Of a DNA stretch of 64,000 bases, positions 7,484-15,918 are shown piece by piece (position 1 is the stretch's first letter; the number at the start of each line of letters is the position of its first letter). A program made the position numbers and the translations under genes. The stretch lies in NCBI GenBank assembly GCA_020160935.1, contig JAIUPL010000005.1, positions 1 to 64,000 on the forward strand, written 5' to 3'. The DNA is from Bacteroidota bacterium. Its GTDB lineage: Bacteria > Bacteroidota > Bacteroidia > Chitinophagales > Saprospiraceae. Under the pieces are notes generated by a model. It had not been told where the DNA came from and ran no database searches. It was given only the letters and a program-made list of their open reading frames with translations.

Positions 7484-7846
7484 ATGATAGATAAAACCAG
7501 ACTACAAATTGAACTTCAGCAATTTACGGGATCAGAGCAGATTTTCTACAATCCGCTTTTTCCAAAGTTCAGATATACTGAAGGTGTCAAATATCTTGCG
7601 AAGGAAGCCCAGTGCTACTGGTTGCTTGATTATGTTTTCAGCAATCAGCACAGTAGAATTTTAAAGGAAACACCTTTCCAGGTATGGAAAGTAAAGGTTT
7701 TAGAGGACAAAACCGCAACGATAACAGTTGAAGACGGAGATTCCAACATGATAAAAACCTTCAAAATTGAGTTCACGGATTTCCCGTTAGAAAAGTTTGA
7801 TCTATGGTTTATCGACGGCACTTTGCTATTACCAAGCGAGTATTAA
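7484..7846 (+). CDS. DUF6876-like plasmid protein
   Basis: 120 residues: QQFTGSEQIFYNPLFPKFRYTEGVKYLA then CYWLLDYVFSNQ and VWKVKVLEDKTATITVEDG. This matches, from memory, DUF6876 proteins common on Bacteroidota plasmids and conjugative elements; their function is unknown. The start has ATGAGGATA directly before it. It has its own leader (7230-7483) and its own terminator (7854-7883), so it is a separate transcription unit. Confidence 0.7.
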   Translation: MIDKTRLQIELQQFTGSEQIFYNPLFPKFRYTEGVKYLAKEAQCYWLLDYVFSNQHSRILKETPFQVWKVKVLEDKTATITVEDGDSNMIKTFKIEFTDFPLEKFDLWFIDGTLLLPSEY

Positions 7847-7853
7847 TAGTGTT

Positions 7854-7883
7854 GCGGGTGAGGTGACTTACCCGCAATTTTTT
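7854..7883 (+). terminator. Intrinsic terminator after the DUF6876-like gene
   Basis: GCGGGT...ACCCGC stem followed by AATTTTTT, seven bases after the stop codon. A further GGGGCTTCGCCCC hairpin follows. Confidence 0.8.
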
Positions 7884-7926
7884 CGGGGCTTCGCCCCGTC
7901 ACTTCCTTTTTGACAGACAGTTTTTG

Positions 7927-8180
7927 GGCTTCGCCCCCGCTCCCGTCAAGCGGCATCCCCAATCTTCCTTCATTACGGCAAGCCTCATTTCGTGCAGACA
8001 GGGTGATTCCCCTCCGCTTTCCCTTTACATTGTTCGCATACGCTCTCACTGTGCCGGTGACAGTCGCACCCCATTTTCATTTCGAGCGCTTCGCTTTTCT
8101 TCATTCCTCGCCGGACAGGCAGAAGGGTAACGGCACTTTTAGTGGCGTTACTCTTTAATAATCATCCAAGTGAGGACTCA
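7927..8180 (+). repeat. 254-bp leader repeat, copy 2
   Basis: Counterpart of 7230-7483 with scattered substitutions. The terminal hairpin GGTAACGGCAC...GTGGCGTTAC (8126-8152) is kept although the loop differs, and the copy again ends at a start codon. Confidence 0.8.
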
Positions 8181-8477
8181 ATGAAACCAATAACTATCAA
8201 TGACTTTTCAAAATTCGGATACCGTGAAAGGAAAATGGCAGAACATCTACTGCACGCCTGGAATGAACAGGGCTTGCCGGATGACTTCATCAATGATGAA
8301 GTATCCATCATCATGAATACCCATTCCGGAAATGTGTTTCTCACCAATTCGGATTTTCAGGTAGCCATGATGAACGGCGATAAACTGGAAAGTTTTTACA
8401 CCGACTTTGAGACCGGTGAAGAAGGCTTCCGCGATGAACTGTCCGAAGAATCACTTGAAAGACTCAACCTTAAGTGA
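8181..8477 (+). CDS. Conserved plasmid protein of unknown function
   Basis: 98 residues from the ATG at 8181 (ribosome site GTGAGGA); a start at 8142 would fall inside the leader repeat. The pattern GYRERKMAEHLLHAW ... INDEVSIIMNTHSGNVFLTN ... VAMMNGDKL is one I associate with small proteins on Bacteroidota plasmids. No enzymatic motif. It is followed within 52 bases by ssb in the same direction. Confidence 0.65.
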   Translation: MKPITINDFSKFGYRERKMAEHLLHAWNEQGLPDDFINDEVSIIMNTHSGNVFLTNSDFQVAMMNGDKLESFYTDFETGEEGFRDELSEESLERLNLK

Positions 8478-8529
8478 TATACAGAGGGGAGAAATCCCTT
8501 CTTTTTAACCTCAACCTACAGGAGAACAT

Positions 8530-8931
8530 ATGGCTAATAATTGTAAAATTGAATTGACTGGATACTTGGGCAACGATCCAAAATCCATCACTAAAAACGG
8601 CAAAACCTTCATCGCGCTTCGCGTTGCAACTACGGATAGTTATCCGGTTGCGGATGAAAAAACAGGTGAAATCAAATGGAAAAACAGGGAAGCCCTCTGG
8701 CATGACGTGCTGGTTTTCCGTCCGCAGGCCGCTCATTTTGCCCGCGAATTGAAAAAAGGCGACGCCGTCAGCATTTCTGGTTCATTAGGTTACAAACCTT
8801 TCAAAGATGAAAGCGGAAACGTCAAACGCCAGGCAAGCATCGTGGCAACCTATGTGGAAAAGATAGAATACCACCGCCAGGATGAACTATTCGGCGCTGA
8901 TCTGGAACAGGCAATCGATGCAGCAGCTTGA
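8530..8931 (+). CDS. ssb: Single-stranded DNA-binding protein
   Basis: 133 residues with an OB fold: CKIELTGYLGNDPKSI at the N-terminus, WHDVLVFRPQAAHFA near residue 57, and LKKGDAVSISGSLGYKPF after it. The C-terminus (EQAIDAAA) lacks the acidic tail (DDDIPF type) that binds partner proteins in chromosomal SSB, as often in plasmid copies. It should coat single-stranded DNA during transfer or replication. An AGGAG ribosome site precedes it; the next gene starts across its stop codon (TTGATG). Confidence 0.9.
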   Translation: MANNCKIELTGYLGNDPKSITKNGKTFIALRVATTDSYPVADEKTGEIKWKNREALWHDVLVFRPQAAHFARELKKGDAVSISGSLGYKPFKDESGNVKRQASIVATYVEKIEYHRQDELFGADLEQAIDAAA

Positions 8932-9659
8932 TGCCTGCTGCCGGAAAAAAGTCAGCAGAAGTGCTTTACCACATGCTTCTGAAGCATTTTCCGGAAACGC
9001 CTTCATTGTCAGAAAATGAAGGCGTTGTACTCAAGTTCAGTGATGATCGTGAATTGCACCTGAATCTCACTCAAAACAGTAGCAACAGTACAGGAGTAAT
9101 CCTGTTGAATTTTTATACAGGCCAGGAAGAGGATGCCTGCTATGAAATTTCACTCGACCATTCCCGCCGCACAGCCGCAGCAGAAATAGTACGAATCGAG
9201 AACAACCAGCCACTTTACAGCCGCCTGGTTCAATTTGGGCGGTTCCCTTTGAAATCAAGATCGTTGCTTTCCCCTTCCGGAAAAGAAGAAATCAACCGAT
9301 TGCTATTTGGCAGTATTTTGAGGATGTTGCCAGACTTGAACCTGATGAACCCGCCGAAAAAAGCACCTCCGCGCTTCAGGAAAAAGGGGCTTGAAATTGA
9401 CATACTGCAAAACACGGATGTGGAGGCTACCTTGGCAATTTCACCTATCAATATTGACGGTATTCTTGAAATGACCGTCCTGATGGATAAAAAATCTCAA
9501 ACTGCTGCTGTTCGGCAGATTAGTGGCTCTTTTGGTCGCTATCCTTCCTACCTGCCGTATCCGGACGGAAAGGAGATGTTACCGCACGAAAGGGAAGAGT
9601 TTGGCCAAATATTATTAGAAAAGATGATTGATCTTCAGGGAAAAAATATAAGTAAGTGA
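8931..9659 (+). CDS. Hypothetical protein coupled to ssb
   Basis: 242 residues from the ATG that overlaps the ssb stop; a TTG three bases earlier is less likely. No domain recognised. The N-terminal two thirds alternate strands and charged loops (VVLKFSDDRELHLNLTQNS, ACYEISLDHSR); the middle has a Pro-rich stretch (NPPKKAPPRFRKKG). No signal peptide or membrane helix. Co-translation suggests a plasmid maintenance or transfer role. A strong terminator ends the unit. Confidence 0.5.
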   Translation: MPAAGKKSAEVLYHMLLKHFPETPSLSENEGVVLKFSDDRELHLNLTQNSSNSTGVILLNFYTGQEEDACYEISLDHSRRTAAAEIVRIENNQPLYSRLVQFGRFPLKSRSLLSPSGKEEINRLLFGSILRMLPDLNLMNPPKKAPPRFRKKGLEIDILQNTDVEATLAISPINIDGILEMTVLMDKKSQTAAVRQISGSFGRYPSYLPYPDGKEMLPHEREEFGQILLEKMIDLQGKNISK

Positions 9660-9676
9660 ATTGACTTATGAAACTA

Positions 9677-9710
9677 GAAGACCCCGTCTCCCTAAGGAGA
9701 CGAGGTCTTC
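9677..9710. terminator. Strong bidirectional terminator
   Basis: A 15-bp stem GAAGACCCCGTCTCC / GGAGACGAGGTCTTC with one mismatch and a CTAA loop, between convergent genes ending at 9659 and 9725. Confidence 0.85.
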
Positions 9711-9724
9711 TTCGCCGACTGCTA

Positions 9725-9994
9725 TTACGCAATAATTCCTGACTTTATTAAGCCAAGAAAAGATCGTGTAATTTTATTCATACTAATAGAAAAATCATCA
9801 TATTTGATGATGTCGCCCAGAAAGGCTTTTTCTGTTCTATGATACTGATAGCTTAACATTAAAACTTCCAAGTACTCGTCGGAAATTTTTCCATCTTCCT
9901 TTAAACATTTTTCTTCGATAAAGGTCAGCAAGCAGTCGATTGCTTCGCCTGTTTTACCTTCGGCAATAAGCCGAAGGGCCCCGCCCCGATCCAT
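9725..9994 (-). CDS. Stand-alone domain resembling an effector-associated domain (EAD)
   Basis: 89 residues, all helical: ALRLIAEGKTGEAIDCLLTF, then LEVLMLSYQYHRTEKAFLGD and ISMNKITRSFLGLI. The spacing of LIAEGK..EA...L, L..YQ, and N+I...L..LI recalls EAD-type adaptor domains described in NTPase conflict systems, from memory. Normally these link an effector to an NTPase; here the domain is alone. A promoter with TAACTTTG lies ~85 bases upstream. A different helical adaptor is equally possible. Confidence 0.4.
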   Translation of the reverse strand: MDRGGALRLIAEGKTGEAIDCLLTFIEEKCLKEDGKISDEYLEVLMLSYQYHRTEKAFLGDIIKYDDFSISMNKITRSFLGLIKSGIIA

Positions 9995-10078
9995 TTACTC
10001 TGGAAAGGGTTAAAGGGTTAACAAATGCGTTTTTAATCATAGATTATTAACTTAGACTGTTTTGTCAGCCTAAGGCTG

Positions 10079-10109
10079 CAAAGTTAAAGGGAAATTTATT
10101 CGATGGCAA
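10079..10109 (-). promoter_or_regulatory. Minus-strand promoter before the EAD-like gene
   Basis: On the minus strand TAACTTTG (10079-10086) lies 20 bases after a TTG (near 10107-10109). It points to the gene starting at 9994. The intervening 9995-10078 carries AAGGGTTAAAGGGTTAAC. Confidence 0.55.
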
Positions 10110-10110
10110 G

Positions 10111-10485
10111 TTATCCATCTGTTGAAGTCACCTCCAATCCTTCTACAAAAACCCCATCTTCCCCAATATCACTCCCAGAAGCATCTTCTTTCACCCAGGT
10201 AAGCCGATTTTGAAGCAGATAGTGGTATATATTTTCCAGATCACGGCCTTTTACCAGCACCACAACATTTGAGACGTATATCTCAATTCCCTTTTCAGGG
10301 TCAAAATCCGCGCGTGTCAAATAGGAATACGGCAAGGCCGAACGCCTGCCGTCACGGGTGCGGAGTTCAAACATCAGTGCCCGGCCGGTCGCCTGCGGCT
10401 CAAAACCGTAATACCGGTTTTCTTCAGGCTCCTGTTCCGTCTGGGATTTAAGCCTGTCGACAAAACTGCTTTTCATGGGCTGCAT
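10111..10485 (-). CDS. Hypothetical protein directly after the relaxase gene
   Basis: Up to 124 residues (or 121 from the second Met at 10476). Begins two bases after the relaxase stop, so one operon. Contains FELRTRDGRRSALPYSYLTRA and EIYVSNVVVLVKGRDLENIY, a small alpha/beta fold. Similar short proteins follow relaxase genes in Bacteroidota elements, but I cannot name the family. It ends near a minus-strand promoter for the next gene. Confidence 0.55.
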   Translation of the reverse strand: MQPMKSSFVDRLKSQTEQEPEENRYYGFEPQATGRALMFELRTRDGRRSALPYSYLTRADFDPEKGIEIYVSNVVVLVKGRDLENIYHYLLQNRLTWVKEDASGSDIGEDGVFVEGLEVTSTDG

Positions 10486-10487
10486 GT

Positions 10488-13289
10488 TTATCTTTTTACA
10501 ATTGCTTGCCGGACACTTTGCGTTACCGCTCTCGCTCTATCATAATGTATTCGCGCAAGGGTTGCAAGCCTGCTGACGAAGCGTTGCTGATTTTGAAGAT
10601 TTTCTGCATTTCTCTGTGGCTGGAAAATTCGAGGCACAACTTGTTTTTGTCTTTCAGCCAGCGCAACTACTTCGGCTGCCGTTTTTCGCTCCCCACTTTG
10701 TTGTATCGCTTCTCTCAATTCCTGTTTGTTATCGGTGTAAATGGAAATGCCACTTTTGCCTCTCGATACGGAAACATAAAACTGCTCCCTCGATGTGGCG
10801 CCGAAACTCATTGCACTTTGAGCGATCAGCACATGGTCGACTGTTTTGCCCTGGGAAGAGTGTGAAGTTGTACAGTAACCGTGCGTGAAATTCCGGTGTT
10901 CTTTATCCAGTGTAAAATGGCTTTGCCCTCCGGATGCGAGGATATTTCCATTTTCATCAAAACCCTTCACAGTCACGATGTTGCCATTGTTAAGGCGCTT
11001 TTTATCGTTTGAAAATCCGTTTTGAGTAATCCTGATCTTATCACCTGAAGCCAGGTGAATGTCAGCCTTTTCAAACACAGAGAATTTTTTGCCTTCCTGA
11101 AGCGGCAGCGCAGCGATTTTTCCTTCTCCGGTTTTTGGACATTCCTTCACAAGCACATTTCCCTTTTCGTCTTTGCCGATCACGTCGAACACAGCGCCGC
11201 GCGTAAATCCTTTTGTATTCTGGTGAAACTGCACCGACTGGCCGTCGCGATAAAACAGCGGGTCTTTTTTCTGCGCTTCCGTTGGCGAAAGGTTTTTCTG
11301 AACCGTGAAAGTTCTTTCCTCCCCTTTCAGTATTTTTTCTTTTTTCAGTTCCGCGCGAATATGGTTCGTCACCATTTCGCCTTCTTTGTGTGTGGGCGCT
11401 ACCACCAGCACCGAGGTTTTGTTTTTAACCATACCTGCATACTCACTTGCCAGTTCCTTATGCCGGTCATTGGTATCGCTGACTTCTTTTACCGCGCCCA
11501 TGCGCTCCAGTTTTTCAAAGCCTTGGTAAAGTTTCTGATCGGAGATCAGTTTTACCGCATCCTTGTACATGGCATAATTCTTTTGCCGCTGGATCTCCGT
11601 CACCCTCGATGATTTAACCTTGGATTTCTGCATCATGATGCGCATCGCATCGCCGCGCTCGACACTGGAATGCTGCCTTGTGTCGCCGGTCAGGATCACA
11701 CGCGCATTCTGTGTCTTGGCAATTTCCAAAACCTGGTTCATCTGCTTGTTGCCCAGCAGTCCGGATTCATCGATCCAAAGCACGTTGTTCTTCAACTGCT
11801 TTTGCATCTCTTTATCCTGAACGAGCCTCGCCACAGTATCGGCTTTCCCAAAACCTTCACTTTGCAATACCCCGCGCGATGCTTCGGCTGAAGGAGCAAA
11901 GGCAAACATTTTCTTCCCGGCCTGCTCAACACCCTGATTCAATTCTTTCATCAGCGTAGTCTTTCCGGTACCGGCCCCACCTTCGATGATGGTTACCCGA
12001 TCCCTGGAAGAAAGGGCATGCGTCACAGCCTGCCGCTGTTCGGCATTCAGGTAGTCGTTTTTGATTTCGTATCCTATATTAATAGGTGTGTACTTTCCTT
12101 TGCCATCTGTGGCCAGTTCCACCAATCGGCGCTCTTCCTTGACCGCCTCTTTGGTAGTGAGGATAGTGCCATCTTTTGTATTGGCCTTGATCACCTCTTT
12201 TTCTTTCAGCCAGTAAGCGCGGTTAACCTCGGCAGGTGTGCAGGAGCCATAGCCCTGCTTCATGGCATCCCGCAGAATTTCCCGCTCGCTTGCGACGGAT
12301 TTCCGTTCAAAGCAATGTTCCAATGCCAGGTTTACGGCCTTTTCGGCATCCACTTTATTACCTGGCACTGTGTCCTTGGCTCTGCCTTTTCCGGCATTCT
12401 GGATAGCCGTTTTTTCCTCACCTGTCAGCCGACCGTTCCATTCTTTCCGGAGTTCCTCCAGTGTCAGGTTTTCGGCTTTTTGCTTACGGGTTCTGGCTCC
12501 TAAATCTGCTTTGCTTTGTACATCGGTAATCCCTTTTTCCGCCGCAATGGATTCTATTTCCTGGGTGCGGTTGGAAAATTTTTCAATGGTCTCTCGTTTG
12601 ATTCCGGCAATCTCCCAACCGCCTTTGCCGGTCCGTTCAATGCCATATCCGAGTTTTTCCATTTTGGCTGAAAAGGAAGAATGGAAATATGCTTCAAAAT
12701 AGGACGCATCCTTTTTGATCGTTCCAAACTCACCGGCTTTCCATTTTTCTTCTGCCTGATCGTAGGTAGCATTGAAGGTCACGCAGTGTGCATGAAGGTG
12801 TGGATCAGGCATTCCATTCACCGGCCTTGCCGTCGTATGGATGAATTCGCCATAGACGAGATTGCCAGTAACACGCTCGTCATTCTGACCGCCTACCCGA
12901 ACCCGCGCCTTCATGTCTTTCTCGATTTCGATCATCGTTTCCCGCACGCTTTCGCGGAAAGTAGAAAGGATATTTTCGTCCTGGGTAAGGCTGTAGCATA
13001 TTGAAACAGATTTCGGAGCATGGAAATTCAGGTCATAACATACCCGTCGATTTTCATTATTCCTGGCAGTTAATTGTTCTCCGGTCAGTGGATGCAGATT
13101 GTCACATAATGCGGAAAACTGGTCTCGATCTACCTTGCCTTGCAGTCCTAAAAGTGTGGCAGATTTCCCATACCAAAGCCCGATGATCTCCTGTGATTTT
13201 TCCTTCACATAATAGTCCTCATGCGACAACCCTTGCGAGTAATACGACTTGGCACCAGCGGCACTCGTGTTGACAATAACCCTTAGCAT
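10488..13289 (-). CDS. MOBF relaxase-helicase (TrwC/TraI family)
   Basis: 933 residues. The relaxase domain (residues ~1-300) shows tyrosine pairs at 16-17 and 26-27 and the metal-binding three-histidine motif PDPHLHAHC (H164, H166, H168). The helicase domain has Walker A GGAGTGKT at 437-444, LWIDESGLL after it, and a C-terminal UvrD-like motif (GYCTTSHSSQGKTVDHVL). It would nick oriT, attach covalently to the 5' end and unwind the plasmid during transfer. The length is near that of TrwC. No frameshift. It is transcribed leftwards, away from the coupling ATPase gene. Confidence 0.92.
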   Translation of the reverse strand: MLRVIVNTSAAGAKSYYSQGLSHEDYYVKEKSQEIIGLWYGKSATLLGLQGKVDRDQFSALCDNLHPLTGEQLTARNNENRRVCYDLNFHAPKSVSICYSLTQDENILSTFRESVRETMIEIEKDMKARVRVGGQNDERVTGNLVYGEFIHTTARPVNGMPDPHLHAHCVTFNATYDQAEEKWKAGEFGTIKKDASYFEAYFHSSFSAKMEKLGYGIERTGKGGWEIAGIKRETIEKFSNRTQEIESIAAEKGITDVQSKADLGARTRKQKAENLTLEELRKEWNGRLTGEEKTAIQNAGKGRAKDTVPGNKVDAEKAVNLALEHCFERKSVASEREILRDAMKQGYGSCTPAEVNRAYWLKEKEVIKANTKDGTILTTKEAVKEERRLVELATDGKGKYTPINIGYEIKNDYLNAEQRQAVTHALSSRDRVTIIEGGAGTGKTTLMKELNQGVEQAGKKMFAFAPSAEASRGVLQSEGFGKADTVARLVQDKEMQKQLKNNVLWIDESGLLGNKQMNQVLEIAKTQNARVILTGDTRQHSSVERGDAMRIMMQKSKVKSSRVTEIQRQKNYAMYKDAVKLISDQKLYQGFEKLERMGAVKEVSDTNDRHKELASEYAGMVKNKTSVLVVAPTHKEGEMVTNHIRAELKKEKILKGEERTFTVQKNLSPTEAQKKDPLFYRDGQSVQFHQNTKGFTRGAVFDVIGKDEKGNVLVKECPKTGEGKIAALPLQEGKKFSVFEKADIHLASGDKIRITQNGFSNDKKRLNNGNIVTVKGFDENGNILASGGQSHFTLDKEHRNFTHGYCTTSHSSQGKTVDHVLIAQSAMSFGATSREQFYVSVSRGKSGISIYTDNKQELREAIQQSGERKTAAEVVALAERQKQVVPRIFQPQRNAENLQNQQRFVSRLATLARIHYDRARAVTQSVRQAIVKR

Positions 13290-13496
13290 GACAGTGTTTT
13301 ATAGCAGTGAAAATTATTACAGACGTCTCTCCTTAGCATAGCCCAAGGCAAGTTTAGCAGTAATAAAAACTGTCCGCAAGGGGGTAGAATGCACACTGGT
13401 TTGATGTGTGGCAATCTGGTTTCACATGGTTTGTTAAAGTTTTTGGGAGAGCGAAAAAAGTTTAGAAGTGGTTAATTTCCCCATAGAAATAGGAGG
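13290..13496. other. Non-coding region upstream of the relaxase, candidate oriT
   Basis: MOBF origins of transfer commonly lie near the relaxase or the transfer genes. Here GGGGGTAGAATG is followed by an inverted pair CACAC...GTGTG around 13393-13411. No other feature explains the 207 bases, but the nic site cannot be fixed by eye. Confidence 0.35.
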
Positions 13497-13955
13497 CTAT
13501 TCACCCATACAGGTTGCAGCTTGTTTGAGGAGATGAAATATTTCGAAGTCCCATTTTTCAGGTGGAATTTGGTTAAGCATTATTTCCACAGCAGCTTTCA
13601 AATTATTGAAAGCGAGTTGATTGTTATTGAATTCAAACTCAAAATATCCAGCTGCCCGATAAGACTCAAAAAGCAGGCGTGGGTTTTTACTATACGTTTC
13701 ATCCTCCGTACACTCTTTAATCATCAGATCATAGTAGTATTTGGCCATTCGATAATTCACAGGTAATCCCTTACGACCTTTCTGAAATCCAGTACTCAGT
13801 TCCAGCCAAGCCGTACATAAGCCCATTTCTGCTGCTTCCATCACTTCCAGATATTTGCTATCTATTATAATTTTTTCTTCTTTGATGATATCCAAAGCTT
13901 GCTTAAAATTCTCTATCTTGCATCCGTTCCGAACATAATATTTAAAGTTTTCCAT
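13497..13955 (-). CDS. Small helical-repeat (Sel1/TPR-like) protein
   Basis: 152 residues, helical throughout. AEMGLCTAWLELSTGFQKGR ... GLPVNYRMAKYYYDLMIKECT resembles a Sel1-type repeat (Leu and Gly spacing with KAKYYY), followed by YRAAGYFEFE and LAFNNLKAAVEIML. Such proteins mediate protein contacts. It lies upstream of the relaxase in the same direction, separated by the candidate oriT. Family assignment is weak. Confidence 0.5.
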   Translation of the reverse strand: MENFKYYVRNGCKIENFKQALDIIKEEKIIIDSKYLEVMEAAEMGLCTAWLELSTGFQKGRKGLPVNYRMAKYYYDLMIKECTEDETYSKNPRLLFESYRAAGYFEFEFNNNQLAFNNLKAAVEIMLNQIPPEKWDFEIFHLLKQAATCMGE

Positions 13956-14017
13956 TCAATTCCATATTTGGGCACACATCCGTATTCTACCAGATATTGA
14001 ACAAAAACTCAACCAAA

Positions 14018-14476
14018 ATGGCGGAAGAAAGAAATAACTCGTTTGCCAATAAAATTGCTAACCAGAAGCAGGCTGCAAATCAGAAAAATGAAAAGAAGGA
14101 AGGACTCAGTAAAAGCGCCCTAAGTTCTTCCACCCAAAAAGTGATAATACCGAAGCAACCAGAATTCGACCAAGCCGGTTGGCATAAAGAGCAGGCTGAA
14201 AAGCAAAAAGCAGTTGAGCACAGATTGCAGCAATCCCAAAAGGAACAACAACCCCAAAAGCAACATCAACCCTCTGCCCTGCAAAGGAAAGCACAAGAGC
14301 AGCTCCGAATGAGGAAAACCCATGACGACAAAACCGAAGTAGCCAAAACCGAAGCAATTCAAAAACAGGCTGCTCAAAAAAGTCTTCTCCAGCAAAAGGC
14401 CCAACAAACTAAATCTGCTTCTCCACCCAAACGTGTGACTGTCAAAGCACCTCCTACAAAAGGTAGAAGCAAATAG
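14018..14476 (+). CDS. Low-complexity Gln/Lys-rich protein upstream of the coupling ATPase
   Basis: 152 residues from the ATG at 14018; the TTG at 13997 is less likely. Almost all Gln, Lys, Ala, Ser and Glu (QKQAAQKSLLQQKAQQ), strongly basic, probably disordered or one long helix. No fold. It ends 11 bases before the coupling ATPase gene, so it is probably co-transcribed and may bind DNA or bridge the relaxosome to the ATPase; inference from position and charge. Confidence 0.55.
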   Translation: MAEERNNSFANKIANQKQAANQKNEKKEGLSKSALSSSTQKVIIPKQPEFDQAGWHKEQAEKQKAVEHRLQQSQKEQQPQKQHQPSALQRKAQEQLRMRKTHDDKTEVAKTEAIQKQAAQKSLLQQKAQQTKSASPPKRVTVKAPPTKGRSK

Positions 14477-14487
14477 CCTTTATATCA

Positions 14488-15912
14488 ATGGTATACCTGG
14501 ACACCCCTCTTTTTTACTTTGATGCCAACAAGCAGGAGCCTTGGACGATACGTGATGCAGTCCGAGGCACACAGATTTTTGGAGGCATCGGCTCAGGTAA
14601 AACTTCCGGCTCTGGAAAATGGATTGCCAAAAGTTTTCTGATGAATGGCTTTGGAGGATTAGTGCTTTGCGGCAAACCAGAGGAGGCAGCCGATTGGATA
14701 AAGTATGCGGAAGAAACCAACCGCCAGAAGGATATTATCCTTTTCGAGAAAGGAAGTGACTGGCAGTTTAACCCGCTTCAGTATGAAATGACTAGAGACG
14801 GAAAAGGGTCAGGCGAAACCATGAACATAGTGAACCTTTTTATGAATATTTACCGAATGGGCCAGCGGCTTAATGGAGGTGGAGATACACAGGAGAGTGA
14901 ACGTTTTTGGGAAGGTGCGCTTCGCAGAGCCATGAATCGCATGGTGGATTTAATCAAATTATCCGGTGAAGATTTGAGCGTATCCAATATGGTTGAGCTG
15001 TTAAACACGGCTCCCCAAGGAGAGAGTGTAATCCACGATCTGGCAATACTTTCCTCTGAAGCTGCTCATGAATGGATTGAAAGTAACTACTGTTTAAGTT
15101 GTTTAGAGAAAGCGGAGCAAAATGCCACTAGTCCTGAAGAAGAACGTGACTTTAATCTGTGCTACAACTATTTTTTGCGCGACTATGCCAAATTACCTGA
15201 AAAAACACGGACGACCATAGAAGAGATGTTCTTTGGATTAGCAGAACCTTTCAACTCGGGTATTCTCAATGATCATTTTTCTGGAGGCTTGAACTTATTT
15301 CCGGAAATGACCTTCGAAGGTAAAATCATATTACTTGATTTCCCCGTGAAGGATTATCTGGATGCAGGCGTTTACGCCCAAAGCATTTTTAAACTACTGT
15401 GGCAGCAATGTACAGAAAGAAGAAAGGTAGATGATCATACAAAACCTGTTTTCCTGTGGGTAGATGAAAGCCAATATTTTGTAAATGAGTATGATATGAT
15501 GTTCCAGACTACTGCTCGCAGTTCAATGGCATGTACAGTTTTCCTGAGCCAAAACATCAGCAATTACTATGCTGTAATGGGAGGAAAAAGTGCTGAAGCA
15601 AGAGTAAATAGTCTTTTGGGTAATCTCTCAACTAAAATATTTCATGCCAATAACGACCATGTCACTAATGAGTGGGCAGCCAATACAATTGGTAAGGCAT
15701 TCAAAAACATTACGAGTGTGAATATTGGAAATCAGCAGAGTGCCGGATTGGCACAACAACTTCACTGGCAGGTGGAACCAAGAGAGTTCACCGTCCTAAA
15801 GAATGGAGGTGATGAAAACAAGTTCTTAGTGGATGCTGTAGTAACTATTGCCGGTAGAGTATGGAAAGATGGCAAAAACTATGGCATTCGTCAGTTTTAT
15901 CAGAAAATATAA
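14488..15912 (+). CDS. VirD4/TraD-type coupling ATPase without membrane anchor
   Basis: 474 residues. Walker A GGIGSGKT at 32-39, Walker B VFLWVDES at ~321-328, then a TraM-recognition-like part (SLLGNLSTKIFHANND). It should pump relaxase-bound DNA into a mating pore. The N-terminal membrane helices of VirD4 are missing: the Walker A begins only 31 residues in. The next gene, six bases later, encodes a multi-pass membrane protein that could supply the anchor. No VirB genes are present. Confidence 0.85.
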   Translation: MVYLDTPLFYFDANKQEPWTIRDAVRGTQIFGGIGSGKTSGSGKWIAKSFLMNGFGGLVLCGKPEEAADWIKYAEETNRQKDIILFEKGSDWQFNPLQYEMTRDGKGSGETMNIVNLFMNIYRMGQRLNGGGDTQESERFWEGALRRAMNRMVDLIKLSGEDLSVSNMVELLNTAPQGESVIHDLAILSSEAAHEWIESNYCLSCLEKAEQNATSPEEERDFNLCYNYFLRDYAKLPEKTRTTIEEMFFGLAEPFNSGILNDHFSGGLNLFPEMTFEGKIILLDFPVKDYLDAGVYAQSIFKLLWQQCTERRKVDDHTKPVFLWVDESQYFVNEYDMMFQTTARSSMACTVFLSQNISNYYAVMGGKSAEARVNSLLGNLSTKIFHANNDHVTNEWAANTIGKAFKNITSVNIGNQQSAGLAQQLHWQVEPREFTVLKNGGDENKFLVDAVVTIAGRVWKDGKNYGIRQFYQKI

Positions 15913-15918
15913 ATCGCT

